Shown here one piece after another: positions 1 through 7,311 of a stretch of DNA of 15,525 bases (within the stretch, counting starts at the first letter, position 1; every line of letters starts with the position of its first letter). Position numbers and translations under genes: made by a program. The notes beneath the pieces are model-generated. The model ran no database searches, was not told where the DNA came from, and worked only from the letters and a program-made list of their open reading frames with translations. The DNA lies in assembly GCA_040007395.1 (NCBI GenBank), contig JBDTVG010000182.1, forward strand, positions 1-15,525. Reading direction: 5' to 3'. Origin of the DNA: DATGFK01 sp040007395 (GTDB taxonomy: Bacteria > Chloroflexota > Anaerolineae > Aggregatilineales > UBA2796).

Positions 1-326
1 GTTTTGTGTTCATCCTTCCAGTTTACCCCACTATCCTGCTTTTCGGACAGTCTCTAAGTATTGTAAGATAAGTTATTTAACCCATAAAGTGCTTTTTGCG
101 TAAACAAGGTTTTCACAACCTTTCGCCCAAAAATTTATGTTTTTATAATCAATACATGCTATATGATCCCAACCGAAGAAGCCATTGGCAAAGCTGAATT
201 CTTCACAAATTTCAGCCAAGTGTATCACACTTATCACCAGAATTAGCCGCCAGATTAGCATTGACATAGGGGTACATATGCCTATTTCACTAGCATTAAT
301 GGATAATAATTCCCAAAGGAAAGACG
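1..326. other. AT-rich non-coding stretch upstream of the deaminase
   Basis: No convincing gene is seen here. The stretch is AT-rich with frequent stops on the plus strand. One minus-strand open frame crosses it but also runs through the start of the deaminase gene, and it lacks a ribosome binding site. The right end holds a candidate promoter for the deaminase and its ribosome binding site (AAAGGAAAG, 315-323). Confidence 0.6.
261..288 (+). promoter_or_regulatory. Candidate sigma70-type promoter of the deaminase gene
   Basis: A perfect -35 hexamer TTGACA lies at 261-266. A weak -10 candidate TATTTC (283-288) follows after a 16-base spacer. Transcription would start near 295, leaving a leader of about 30 bases before the ATG at 327. 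The -10 matches the consensus at only three of six positions, so the call rests mainly on the -35 box and its position. Confidence 0.3.
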
Positions 327-1376
327 ATGTTTGATGACATGCCCAAAGTAGAACTACATCTCCATTTGGAAGGGGCACTCCCACCTCGGACAGTGTTGCA
401 GCTTGCCACGCGCAATGGCTTGCTCGATCTACTGCCGGGAGCAACCGAAGAGGCAATCGCCCGCTGGTACGTCTTTCGGGATTTTTATCACTTCATGGAG
501 ATTGTGCGGACTATCAAAATGTTGCTGCGGACTCCCGAAGATTTTGCGCTGGCGGTGTACGCTGCTGGTCAGGAATTGGCGGCACAGCGAGTACGTTATG
601 CCGAGATCACGGTAACACCGTATACCTATATCGGTTTTCTGAATCAAGGCGTGACACTGGATACGATCCTGCAAGGGTTAGAGGCAGGCCGTCAGCAAGT
701 GCTAGCGAAATTTGGCATCGAACTGCGCTGGATTTTTGACATTCCGCGCAACCGTGCTTTTGCCGATTACCACAACGGCGGCGACTATGTAGTCGGTGCC
801 GCCGAACGCACCCTCGAATTTGCTTTGAGTGGCAAAGACTATGGCGTGATCGGGTTGGGGTTGGGTGGCAACGAAGTGAATGCGCCGCCGCAACCCTTCG
901 CCCATGTTTTCGCGGAAGCCAAGCGCTATGGACTGATGAGTGTTCCCCACGCAGGCGAAAGTGCTGGAGCTTCGAGCGTGTGGGGAGCCATCGACGATCT
1001 CCAAGCAGATCGCGTAGGACATGGAGTCCATGCCATTGAGGACTCTCAACTTGTGCGTGAACTGGCAGAACGCCAGATCCCGCTAGAAGTTAACCTGACC
1101 AGCAATATCTATTTGAACTTCTATTCGCGTTTGGAGGAACATCCACTCCCGTTATTAGATCGCGCGGGAGTGCTGCTCACGGTTAATACAGATGATCCAA
1201 CGCTGATCGGCACAACGCTTTCCAGAGAGTATCAATTGCTCGTCGATGCGTTCGGTTACTCGCGGGCGGACGTACTCCGCATCGCTCGTAACGCTTTTAT
1301 CGTCTGCGGCGCAGATCCCGCCACAAAGACCCGTTTGCTGATGGAATTTGACGAATGGGCAGCTAAGGAAACATGA
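327..1376 (+). CDS. add: Adenosine deaminase family protein
   Basis: This 349-residue protein is a metal-dependent purine deaminase of the amidohydrolase fold, predicted to convert adenosine (or a related aminopurine) to the hydroxy form plus ammonia in cytosolic purine salvage. Family landmarks are all visible: the N-terminal zinc ligands H11 and H13 in VELHLHLEG, the HAGE motif with H208 and catalytic E211, RVGHG with H232, and NTDDP with D289 and D290. Length matches the family. The motif near residue 256, often Cys-Pro in adenosine deaminases, reads EVNLTSN here, so the exact substrate is less certain. The ATG at 327 is preceded by AAAGGAAAG at 315-323 and gives the expected N-terminus right before the first motif. 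It appears to be a single-gene unit converging on a membrane protein gene 22 bases away. Confidence 0.93.
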   Translation: MFDDMPKVELHLHLEGALPPRTVLQLATRNGLLDLLPGATEEAIARWYVFRDFYHFMEIVRTIKMLLRTPEDFALAVYAAGQELAAQRVRYAEITVTPYTYIGFLNQGVTLDTILQGLEAGRQQVLAKFGIELRWIFDIPRNRAFADYHNGGDYVVGAAERTLEFALSGKDYGVIGLGLGGNEVNAPPQPFAHVFAEAKRYGLMSVPHAGESAGASSVWGAIDDLQADRVGHGVHAIEDSQLVRELAERQIPLEVNLTSNIYLNFYSRLEEHPLPLLDRAGVLLTVNTDDPTLIGTTLSREYQLLVDAFGYSRADVLRIARNAFIVCGADPATKTRLLMEFDEWAAKET

Positions 1377-1389
1377 GTGAGACTCACTC
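1375..1389. terminator. Small hairpin between converging genes
   Basis: GAGTGA (1375-1380) and TCACTC (1384-1389) form a 6-bp stem with a GAC loop, overlapping the stop codon of the deaminase gene and lying just before the end of the opposite gene. There is no T-run on either side, so it could slow polymerase from both directions but is not a standard intrinsic terminator. It may be chance. Confidence 0.2.
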
Positions 1390-1398
1390 CCACAATGA

Positions 1399-1929
1399 TT
1401 AGTTGCTCCGGTCTACAATCCACATCACGAGACTCCATGTATTTGATATGGCAGCGATCAGCAGAAAAATGGCAGCAATCCATAAGCCCATAAAGGCAAT
1501 CGACCATTGATTCACCACTAGACAAAGGGCAGCTCCTAGAAATAACATATAAGTCAAGGTCGGCATCACAACTTGTGTGAGCCAATCTGCCAGTGTGAAG
1601 TCTTGATGCTTTCTGGCGGTCTGAATAAGTTTTGTTACATGTGGAAGCGTTTTGACCATTCCTGCTATTCCACCCAAACACAGGATCAATGCTAATGCAG
1701 GCGGCGTATAAGTCGGAACGAGCATCACGGCGGCTAACAGCAGTGTCGAGACGAAATAGGATATGCTGGGGGTCGCAAAGAGATTAAGGTCTGTTTGGGT
1801 TACCTTAGTGATAAGGTGCAGCCCAAGCGATAGCGCAACAAACATCAAGCCTGCCAAAGTCGCAGCGGCACCGCCTATCATGAAGTAAAAGTTTTGCCAG
1901 CTATGCAGGGTTTCATTGAACACGTCCAC
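1399..1929 (-). CDS. Four-helix integral membrane protein, function unknown
   Basis: This 176-residue protein is not recognised as a family of known function. Its sequence alternates hydrophobic segments with short charged loops. There are about four likely membrane helices: near residues 15-35 (FMIGGAAATLAGLMFVALSL), 52-80, 115-138 and 145-165. The start is GTG at 1929, supported by GGAAAGG about nine bases upstream on the minus strand. A glycine/alanine-rich first helix followed by a conserved-looking GLMFVALSLGLHL stretch resembles small uncharacterised bacterial membrane proteins, but no catalytic or transport motif is visible. It stands alone, converging on the deaminase gene, so the neighbourhood does not suggest a role. 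Confidence 0.75.
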   Translation of the reverse strand: MDVFNETLHSWQNFYFMIGGAAATLAGLMFVALSLGLHLITKVTQTDLNLFATPSISYFVSTLLLAAVMLVPTYTPPALALILCLGGIAGMVKTLPHVTKLIQTARKHQDFTLADWLTQVVMPTLTYMLFLGAALCLVVNQWSIAFMGLWIAAIFLLIAAISNTWSLVMWIVDRSN

Positions 1930-2090
1930 GCTCTACACCTTTCCAGAATTGGGTTTTGGGTAGCCCAAATGGTATCAACTTCCCTTTGAAATCTCGACTA
2001 AAGTGATGACGAAAAATTCCTTGACCCCTGCATTGTGTTACTTGCGTCGTGAGTACGTGCCAATTTGGAAAGCCATTTGTGAATCTGGAC

Positions 2091-2116
2091 ATAACCTTTT
2101 TTAAAATTTAGGTTAT
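2091..2116. promoter_or_regulatory. Inverted repeat ATAACCT-N12-AGGTTAT
   Basis: Perfect 7-bp arms (2091-2097 and 2110-2116) flank a 12-base A/T-only centre. The arm centres are about two helical turns apart, which is typical of a dimeric regulator binding site. It lies about 125 bases upstream of the reductase start and in the shared divergent region, so it could serve either gene. No cognate regulator is adjacent. Confidence 0.3.
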
Positions 2117-2191
2117 ACTTTTATAAGAGATAATAAAAAATATGGTAACAGATTACTCATAGGTCGATCTGTAAAATTTATAGAGAATTCT

Positions 2192-2220
2192 TTTACAATC
2201 AAATCTTGATTAGTTAATTT
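2192..2220 (+). promoter_or_regulatory. Candidate reductase promoter with a perfect palindrome in the spacer
   Basis: TTTACA (2192-2197) is a good -35, and TAATTT (2215-2220) after 17 bases is a modest -10. Between them lies AATCAA-ATC-TTGATT (2197-2211), a perfect inverted repeat with 6-bp arms. A protein bound there would block polymerase, so this is a plausible repressor operator. The AATCAA half-site recurs in front of the XRE regulator gene at 8247-8275. Confidence 0.35.
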
Positions 2221-2240
2221 ATTTAGACAGCAGAAAAGAT

Positions 2241-3263
2241 ATGTCAAAAATTGAAGCTCGCACATTAGGTCGATCTGGTATTGAAGTTTCAGCGCTTGGC
2301 ATGGGTTGCTGGGCTATTGGCGGCCCATTCTGGTCTGGCGAGACTCCTAATGGTTGGGGTGAAGTCGATGATGAAGAGTCGATTCGAGCCATTCACGCTG
2401 CCCTCGATCTGGGTGTCACCCTGTTTGATACGGCCAACGTCTATGGGGCGGGACACAGTGAACGAGTTTTGGGGCGTGCGCTAGCCGACTCTCGCTCACG
2501 GGTCGTCATCGCGACTAAGTTTAACGCGGTTTTCGACGAAACGACTCGTCAAGTGACGGGCAGCGATACATCCCCCGAAGGGATTCGCGCAGCGTGCGAA
2601 GCGTCACTGCATCGGCTCAACACCGACTATATCGATTTGTATCAATTCCATGATAATGGCTTCCCAGCGGACCAAGCTATCCCCGTGCGCGAGACTCTTG
2701 AGCAATTGGTTAAAGAGGGCAAGATTCGCGCCTATGGGTGGAGTACAGATTATCCTGACCGCTTGGAAGTATTTGCCCAAGGGCCGAAATGTGCGGCGGT
2801 TCAATTACAACTGAATGTTTTAGATGACAATCCGCCCATTCTTGATCTATGTGAGAAGTATGACTTGGCGGCACTTAATCGCGGCCCACTTGCGATGGGA
2901 CTCTTAACCGATAAATATACGGCTGACACCAAGCCGTCCACCAATGATGTACGCGGCGAGAAAAGCCCGCAGTGGATGAAGTATTTCAAGGACGGGAAAC
3001 CTAACCCGGAATGGCTAGGTAAACGTGACGCAGTACGCCAAATTTTGATGAGCAACGGGCGTTCGGTTTCTCAAGGTGCGCTGGCGTGGATCTGGGCGCG
3101 GAGTGATAAAACACTGCCTATTCCGGGGTTTCGAACCACAGCTCAAGTCACCGAGAACGCCAAAGCGATGGACTTTGGGCCACTAACGGCAGACCAGATG
3201 AAAGAAATTGACCAGCTATTGGAACGGGAAACAAAAGAAGGCAATTACTCAGGCGCAGTGTAA
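2241..3263 (+). CDS. Aldo/keto reductase
   Basis: This 340-residue soluble enzyme is an NAD(P)H-dependent oxidoreductase of the aldo/keto reductase superfamily with a TIM-barrel fold. The catalytic tetrad is complete: D63 and Y68 in FDTANVYGAG, K93 in IATKFN, and H137 in YQFHDN. The cofactor-binding C-terminal segment is present as LPIPGFRTTAQVTENAKAM (about residues 292-310). The N-terminal LGRSGIEVSALGMGCWAIGG and the FGPLTADQM tail fit the bacterial YajO/Tas-like branch, but the natural substrate cannot be read from the sequence. The ATG at 2241 starts the family-typical N-terminus; only a weak purine-rich AGAAAAGA precedes it. The gene is a single unit with its own candidate promoter and a strong terminator. 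Confidence 0.93.
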   Translation: MSKIEARTLGRSGIEVSALGMGCWAIGGPFWSGETPNGWGEVDDEESIRAIHAALDLGVTLFDTANVYGAGHSERVLGRALADSRSRVVIATKFNAVFDETTRQVTGSDTSPEGIRAACEASLHRLNTDYIDLYQFHDNGFPADQAIPVRETLEQLVKEGKIRAYGWSTDYPDRLEVFAQGPKCAAVQLQLNVLDDNPPILDLCEKYDLAALNRGPLAMGLLTDKYTADTKPSTNDVRGEKSPQWMKYFKDGKPNPEWLGKRDAVRQILMSNGRSVSQGALAWIWARSDKTLPIPGFRTTAQVTENAKAMDFGPLTADQMKEIDQLLERETKEGNYSGAV

Positions 3264-3267
3264 GCAC

Positions 3268-3311
3268 CGCGAAGCCGAAAGAAAACCGGGCAAGGCTTCG
3301 CGTTTGTTTTT
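3268..3311 (+). terminator. Intrinsic terminator of the aldo/keto reductase gene
   Basis: A perfect 9-bp stem CGCGAAGCC (3268-3276) / GGCTTCGCG (3294-3302) with a 17-base loop is followed directly by TTTGTTTTT (3303-3311). It begins five bases after the stop codon. All features of a rho-independent terminator are present. Confidence 0.85.
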
Positions 3312-3391
3312 GCCAGCACAGGAATATAGACACAAATTATTGTTGATATTTTTACCGGAACACACTACTTAAAGTTTAGATTTTCTGTTTT

Positions 3392-3549
3392 TGTCCGGGT
3401 GCTAGCCGTTACTTAGAGAAAGTCAATCGGACAGAATATCCGTCTGGTTGTCGATAATAGGGTTATCTGTATGCAGGATAAACTCTATTGATTATTGGTC
3501 TGGGAAGCGAAATTTCAGAAAAGGAGGGTTAGTTATCGCTTATCCTAAC
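3392..3549 (+). ncRNA. Possible structured 5' leader of the transporter mRNA
   Basis: The 310 bases between the reductase terminator and the transporter start hold no gene, but they hold consecutive inverted repeats. CAATCGGAC (3424-3432) pairs with GTCTGGTTG (3442-3450): nine pairs, two of them G-U. A second hairpin spans 3457-3488, with ATAGGG and TTATC pairing to GATAA and CTCTAT around a bulged A. GTTAG (3528-3532) pairs with CTAAC (3545-3549). TGTCCG (3392-3397) can pair with CGGACA (3428-3433) and would exclude the first hairpin. G-U wobbles and mutually exclusive pairings suit an RNA switch, but no known riboswitch class is recognised. Confidence 0.3.
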
Positions 3550-3622
3550 AATTCGGCTACGGTAATCTGGTACGCGACTTAAAGTGTTTTGAGTGAAAAT
3601 TATTAGCAAAGGATGGTCAACT

Positions 3623-5098
3623 ATGGCTTCAGTTGCAGGGGCATCCTCGGCATCCTCCGACGCATCCGCGCCGCCTAACATCCCGCTAGTTATCTTTGCC
3701 GCCTCAGCCGGCACGATGATTGAGTGGTATGACTTCTATATCTTCGGCAGTCTAACGGCTGTCATCGCGGGTAAATTTTTTACCAACACCGATCCTAACA
3801 AAGACATTCTGCTCTGGCTGGCGACCTTCGCCACTGGATTTCTGGTGCGTCCTTTTGGTGCACTGGTATTCGGACGCATCGGCGATATGATTGGGCGCAA
3901 GTACACGTTTTTGGTCACGATGACCATTATGGGGCTTTCGACAGCAGCGATTGGGATCTTGCCGACGGCAGCATCGATTGGCATACTCGCACCGATAATC
4001 CTGTTGGTCTTGAGGCTGCTCGAAGGGTTAGCGCTGGGTGGTGAATACGGTGGCGCAGCGACCTATATCGCTGAACATGCCCCCGATGGAAAGCGCGGTT
4101 ACTACACGAGCTTCATTCAGATCACAGCGACAGCGGGTCTCTTGCTGTCACTGGTTGTCATTCTGGTCACGCGACAAGTGCTTGGTACCGCCGCTTTTGC
4201 CGACTGGGGCTGGCGCATTCCATTCCTGCTGTCGCTGGTGTTGGTGATTATCTCGCTCTATATCCGTGTCTCGCTGCGGGAATCTCCACTGTTCTCAAAA
4301 CTCAAGGCAGCAGGCAAAACCTCCAAGAATCCAATTGCAGAGAGCTTCGGCAATCGCTATAACCGCGTCATGGTGCTTCGGGTACTTTTCGGCGCAACGG
4401 CTGGACAAGCTGTTGTATGGTACACCGGGCAATTCTACGCGCTGTTCTTTTTGCAAAACGTTCTAAAACTGGATCTTACGACCTCGTACATTATTGTCGC
4501 GGTGGCACTACTCGTGGCGACTCCGTTCTTCGTCGTGGTAGGTCGGCTTTCCGACCAGATTGGGAGGAAAAATATCATCCTGTTTGGGTGCCTGATTGCC
4601 GCTCTTACCTATATTCCAATCTATATGGCGATGAAATCGTTCGGCCCATACCTTGACCCCACCGTGATAAAAGCGCCGTTCCCTGCGCCGGATAACCCGA
4701 ATTACAGTGTGGTTGCCTTGATGGTGCTGGTCTTCATTCAGGTGTTCTATGTGACCATTGTCTATGGCCCCATTGCCGCCTATCTGGTGGAACTGTTCCC
4801 GACGAAGATTCGGTATACATCAATGTCGCTGCCCTACCATCTTGGTAACGGCTGGTTCGGTGGTCTGACTCCGGTCATCGCAACCTTCCTTGTAACCCTA
4901 TTTGCGCCAACCGCTACAACCCCATCACCATTCGGTGAGAACTATATCTATGTGGGGCTGGCTTTCCCGATCATCGTCGCATTGATGACCGTTGTCGTCG
5001 GTTGGTTCTATCTGAAAGACACCAAGAACGTCGATATTTCCGCCGACCCAGATATCTCTACGGGAATGTCTTCAGCGATGGTTTCAGGGGACAAATAA
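3623..5098 (+). CDS. MFS transporter, metabolite:H+ symporter (MHS) type
   Basis: From the ATG at 3623 this is a 491-residue inner-membrane carrier with about twelve membrane helices. It belongs to the MHS branch of the major facilitator superfamily (relatives include ProP, KgtP, ShiA and YhjE), which imports organic acids, osmolytes or similar metabolites with protons. Diagnostic features are GTMIEWYDFYIFG in helix 1 (residues 30-42), the loop 2-3 motif FGRIGDMIGRKY, the matching GRLSDQIGRKN in loop 8-9, and GWRIPFLLS before the mid-protein loop. The upstream GTG at 3593 is open in frame but has no ribosome binding site, while AAAGGATGG (3608-3616) sits nine bases before the ATG at 3623. The substrate is unknown. 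The convergent sugar kinase is a neighbour, not an operon partner. Confidence 0.92.
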   Translation: MASVAGASSASSDASAPPNIPLVIFAASAGTMIEWYDFYIFGSLTAVIAGKFFTNTDPNKDILLWLATFATGFLVRPFGALVFGRIGDMIGRKYTFLVTMTIMGLSTAAIGILPTAASIGILAPIILLVLRLLEGLALGGEYGGAATYIAEHAPDGKRGYYTSFIQITATAGLLLSLVVILVTRQVLGTAAFADWGWRIPFLLSLVLVIISLYIRVSLRESPLFSKLKAAGKTSKNPIAESFGNRYNRVMVLRVLFGATAGQAVVWYTGQFYALFFLQNVLKLDLTTSYIIVAVALLVATPFFVVVGRLSDQIGRKNIILFGCLIAALTYIPIYMAMKSFGPYLDPTVIKAPFPAPDNPNYSVVALMVLVFIQVFYVTIVYGPIAAYLVELFPTKIRYTSMSLPYHLGNGWFGGLTPVIATFLVTLFAPTATTPSPFGENYIYVGLAFPIIVALMTVVVGWFYLKDTKNVDISADPDISTGMSSAMVSGDK

Positions 5099-5168
5099 GC
5101 GGAGTCCTGATTGCACACAACCTCACCCTTTTCTAGAAAGTGATTGGGATGGGGACAGGTTTAATATG

Positions 5169-5207
5169 GTGGCTCACTCGATAACGCAAGTCTACCCAGT
5201 GAGCCAC
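5169..5207. terminator. Perfect inverted repeat between converging transporter and kinase genes
   Basis: GTGGCTCACT (5169-5178) and AGTGAGCCAC (5198-5207) form a perfect 10-bp stem around a 19-base loop. It lies between two genes that point at each other, where a bidirectional terminator is expected. Neither flank has a T-run, so termination strength is uncertain; a transcript-end stabilising hairpin is the alternative. Confidence 0.45.
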
Positions 5208-5247
5208 GCAGTAATATAGCATTAGCCCTACTTCAAATTTGCGTTCT

Positions 5248-6711
5248 CTATTGACTGAACAGCCGACTATATAACATTTTCTGACGCGCCAACCCTGCCA
5301 TATACAGGGTGTGTCGCGTCGCGTCGGGCAGATATACCTGTCCCAGATGAGGCGCTGGTTCGTAGCCTGTCGCCAGAAATACTGTGCCGCGAATCGTCGT
5401 TTCGTGGTTAGTCGTCGCATAGACAGGCGCATTCAGGACATCGGCGACGATTTGCATCCATGTAGGCGAACTGAGGATCGCGCCCCCACTGGCGATATAG
5501 ACCGGATCGGAAGGCAACAGCGGCGCAAGACGTTCGTTGATCTGCGCGAAACGATAGGCGATTGCTTCCAGCCCTGCCCGCACTAATTGTTCTGGCGTGG
5601 TGCTGAACGTCATCCCCATGAAGACAGCTTGTGCGTCGGGATTCCAACCGGGAGCGCGTTCGCCCGCTAGAAACGGCAAAATGGTTAGACCGTGATTGTC
5701 CGGTGCGATCTGTTTTATCTTTTCCTCGATAGCATCTCCGTCAGTGGGCAGTTGCAATACACGCTGCATCCACGCATACAGATTCCCGGCATTGCTCAAC
5801 GCGCCGCCGATCAAGGTGCGTGACTCGTCTACTCGATAAGCGAACAAACTATCGGGGGCTTGGGCTGGCGTACCGGGGACAATAATTCGCAGCGCTCCGC
5901 TGGTTCCTACCGAGAGCGCGACCCGTCCCGGTATATTGCAGCCCGCGCCAAGATTGGATGCCACCCCATCGCCAACCGCTGGAAACCATGCGGCATCGTG
6001 CAGCGCAGGCCATCGATCTGCCTGATCAACCGGGTTATTGAATGGTTGTCCTGACAGCATCGAAAGTTGATCGGGTTGCAGGTGCAGCGCTGCTAACACC
6101 CGATCATCCCATGCCAAATTGTGACGATTAAATAGTCCACTCCATGAGGCCACACTGAAGCTCACTCGACGCTGTTTGAATAATCGCAGATACAGATATT
6201 CACCGAGCGACATCCAGTGTGCCACCTGCTGATAAGTCGCGGGATCTTGCGCCTCAAGCCACAACAGCCGGATAGGCCAATAACTGCTATGCACGCGACA
6301 GCCTGTGCGCTGCGTGTAGGCTTCCGGCGAAAGTCCCACCTCGGCAAGCCGCCCGCGCCACGCCTCATACAGTTCGCTGCCCCGTGTATCCGCCCACGTA
6401 TAGATCGGCGTGATCGCTTTGCCCTGTGCATCCACGCCCAACACATTGCCAACCAGCGTATCCATCGCCACCGCGCCGATGTGTTTGCCCTGTAGATCCG
6501 ACTGGTGCAGCACATTATCGATACATGTGAAGATGCACTCACACATCGCCTCTGGATCGAGCGTTGAGCCGCCATCAGGGGTCGTTTCTAACTGGTAATG
6601 TTCCTGAGCAAAACTGCCTGCTAGCTGTTCTCCCTCACGATCCAGAATCATGGTTCGCGTTGACGACGAACCGACATCAATGGCGAGGATGAGCGCGGCG
6701 GTGTCAAGCAT
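5248..6711 (-). CDS. FGGY-family carbohydrate kinase, gluconokinase-like
   Basis: This 487-residue cytosolic enzyme phosphorylates a sugar or sugar acid with ATP. It has the two-lobed FGGY architecture: phosphate-1 motif AIDVGSSSTR near residues 10-19, the substrate segment around YTWADTRG (near 104-111), the likely catalytic base D248 in VGDGVASNLGAG, phosphate-2 motif SVGTSGA (267-273), GGALSNAGNLYAW, and the adenine-side motif SGGAILSSP (409-417). VAMDTLVGNVLGVD and the GGALSNAGN pattern fit gluconokinases better than xylulo- or glycerol kinases, but this is judged by eye. The start chosen is the ATG at 6711, because AGGAGG (minus strand, 6719-6724) sits seven bases upstream; a TTG seven codons earlier would bury that site. 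A 59-bp copy of codons 34-52 lies upstream at 6923-6981. Confidence 0.9.
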   Translation of the reverse strand: MLDTAALILAIDVGSSSTRTMILDREGEQLAGSFAQEHYQLETTPDGGSTLDPEAMCECIFTCIDNVLHQSDLQGKHIGAVAMDTLVGNVLGVDAQGKAITPIYTWADTRGSELYEAWRGRLAEVGLSPEAYTQRTGCRVHSSYWPIRLLWLEAQDPATYQQVAHWMSLGEYLYLRLFKQRRVSFSVASWSGLFNRHNLAWDDRVLAALHLQPDQLSMLSGQPFNNPVDQADRWPALHDAAWFPAVGDGVASNLGAGCNIPGRVALSVGTSGALRIIVPGTPAQAPDSLFAYRVDESRTLIGGALSNAGNLYAWMQRVLQLPTDGDAIEEKIKQIAPDNHGLTILPFLAGERAPGWNPDAQAVFMGMTFSTTPEQLVRAGLEAIAYRFAQINERLAPLLPSDPVYIASGGAILSSPTWMQIVADVLNAPVYATTNHETTIRGTVFLATGYEPAPHLGQVYLPDATRHTLYMAGLARQKMLYSRLFSQ

Positions 6712-6718
6712 TAACGAG

Positions 6719-6724
6719 CCTCCT
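6719..6724 (-). promoter_or_regulatory. Ribosome binding site that fixes the kinase start
   Basis: On the minus strand AGGAGG is followed by seven bases and the ATG at 6711. This perfect Shine-Dalgarno decides between that ATG and the in-frame TTG at 6732. Confidence 0.8.
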
Positions 6725-6922
6725 GATAGCAAAAGAGCTGCAATCCAGAATATTCCAACGTGCTGGGCTATTCTGAACTACAAACTCAGATAATGCTACA
6801 GGTAAATTGGTTGCAATTTCCTACTCTGGATGCCTACCAGAATCAGAACAAGAGAATTGGGTTAAGAGTGGACACATCGAATTTTGCCATCGGTACAGGT
6901 CATCGGTTGGTACCTATTCCGT

Positions 6923-6981
6923 ATCGAGCGTTGAGCCATCATCAGGGGTCGTTTCTAACTGGTAGTGTGCCTGAGTAAAAC
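6923..6981 (-). pseudogene. Fossil fragment of a second FGGY kinase gene
   Basis: These 59 bases match 6556-6614 inside the intact kinase gene at 54 positions without gaps. Read on the minus strand they give FTQAHYQLETTPDDGSTLD where the intact protein has FAQEHYQLETTPDGGSTLD. The five base changes give three replacements and one silent change. Homology stops abruptly on both sides and the frame meets TAG two codons on. This is a remnant of a paralogous or duplicated kinase gene, not a functional unit. The rest of the 6733-7059 gap shows no other recognisable gene. Confidence 0.8.
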
Positions 6982-6992
6982 CTTTTTTCCAA

Positions 6993-7021
6993 TTGATACA
7001 AAATTTGATGCGTTGTTTAAT
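6993..7021 (+). promoter_or_regulatory. Sigma70-type promoter of the small membrane coiled-coil gene
   Basis: TTGATA (6993-6998) and TTTAAT (7016-7021) are separated by exactly 17 bases and each matches the consensus at five of six positions. Transcription would start near 7028, about 32 bases before the ATG at 7060. Confidence 0.5.
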
Positions 7022-7059
7022 TAATCTGCCCCTTCAATTTTAAGAGACTGTAATATCTT

Positions 7060-7311
7060 ATGAAACTCTGGAAACTTGTACTTGGCATAAGCCTTGTGGT
7101 AAATGTATTGTTTTTGCTACGAGAGATTCGCGAGAATGGAATGTTTGCCGATGCAGTGGATCAGGCGGATAAGGGGTTAGCTAAACTTGATCGGATGCAG
7201 GCAAACGTTGAGCAACTAAACCAAGATCTCAGAGATCAACATTTGAGTATGGCGGCTTCCAACGATCAACTTGGAGCCTATATTGAGGAGCATGTGAAAA
7301 ATGTTGGGTAA
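7060..7311 (+). CDS. Small membrane-anchored coiled-coil protein
   Basis: This 83-residue protein has one N-terminal hydrophobic helix (about residues 5-20, LVLGISLVVNVLFLL) followed by a charged helical region (about 35-80) with heptad-like spacing, as in LAKLDRMQANVEQLNQDL. It would be a single-pass membrane protein with a coiled-coil tail; topology cannot be decided with confidence. No family is recognised. The ATG at 7060 follows only a weak AAGAGA, but a good promoter lies at 6993-7021. Its last 11 bases overlap the start of a second coiled-coil reading frame that is broken (7301-7529). Size, membrane anchor, coiled coil and overlapping partner superficially recall phage spanin pairs, but no phage gene is nearby and there is no lipobox. 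Confidence 0.6.
   Translation: MKLWKLVLGISLVVNVLFLLREIRENGMFADAVDQADKGLAKLDRMQANVEQLNQDLRDQHLSMAASNDQLGAYIEEHVKNVG

Larger units (their letters stand above)
1930..2240. other. AT-rich divergent control region
   Basis: This gap separates the divergently transcribed membrane protein and aldo/keto reductase genes, so it must carry promoters for both. The right half (2091-2240) is very AT-rich and contains two palindromes that are listed separately. No open frame or RNA gene is recognised. Confidence 0.6.

Noticed and set aside
73..456. Minus-strand frame of 127 codons across the leader and start of the deaminase gene
   Set aside because: It runs antisense through a solid deaminase N-terminus, has no ribosome binding site at its starts, and resembles no protein family.
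3540..3585. Possible tRNA-like or known riboswitch segment just before the transporter gene
   Set aside because: No acceptor stem, T-loop or class-specific consensus could be found.
5133..5432. Minus-strand frame of 99 codons over the kinase 3' end
   Set aside because: It is an out-of-frame shadow of the kinase gene extended through the convergent hairpin region.
6760..6978. Plus-strand frame of 72 codons upstream of the coiled-coil gene
   Set aside because: It includes the kinase fossil read antisense and has no ribosome binding site or recognisable protein character.
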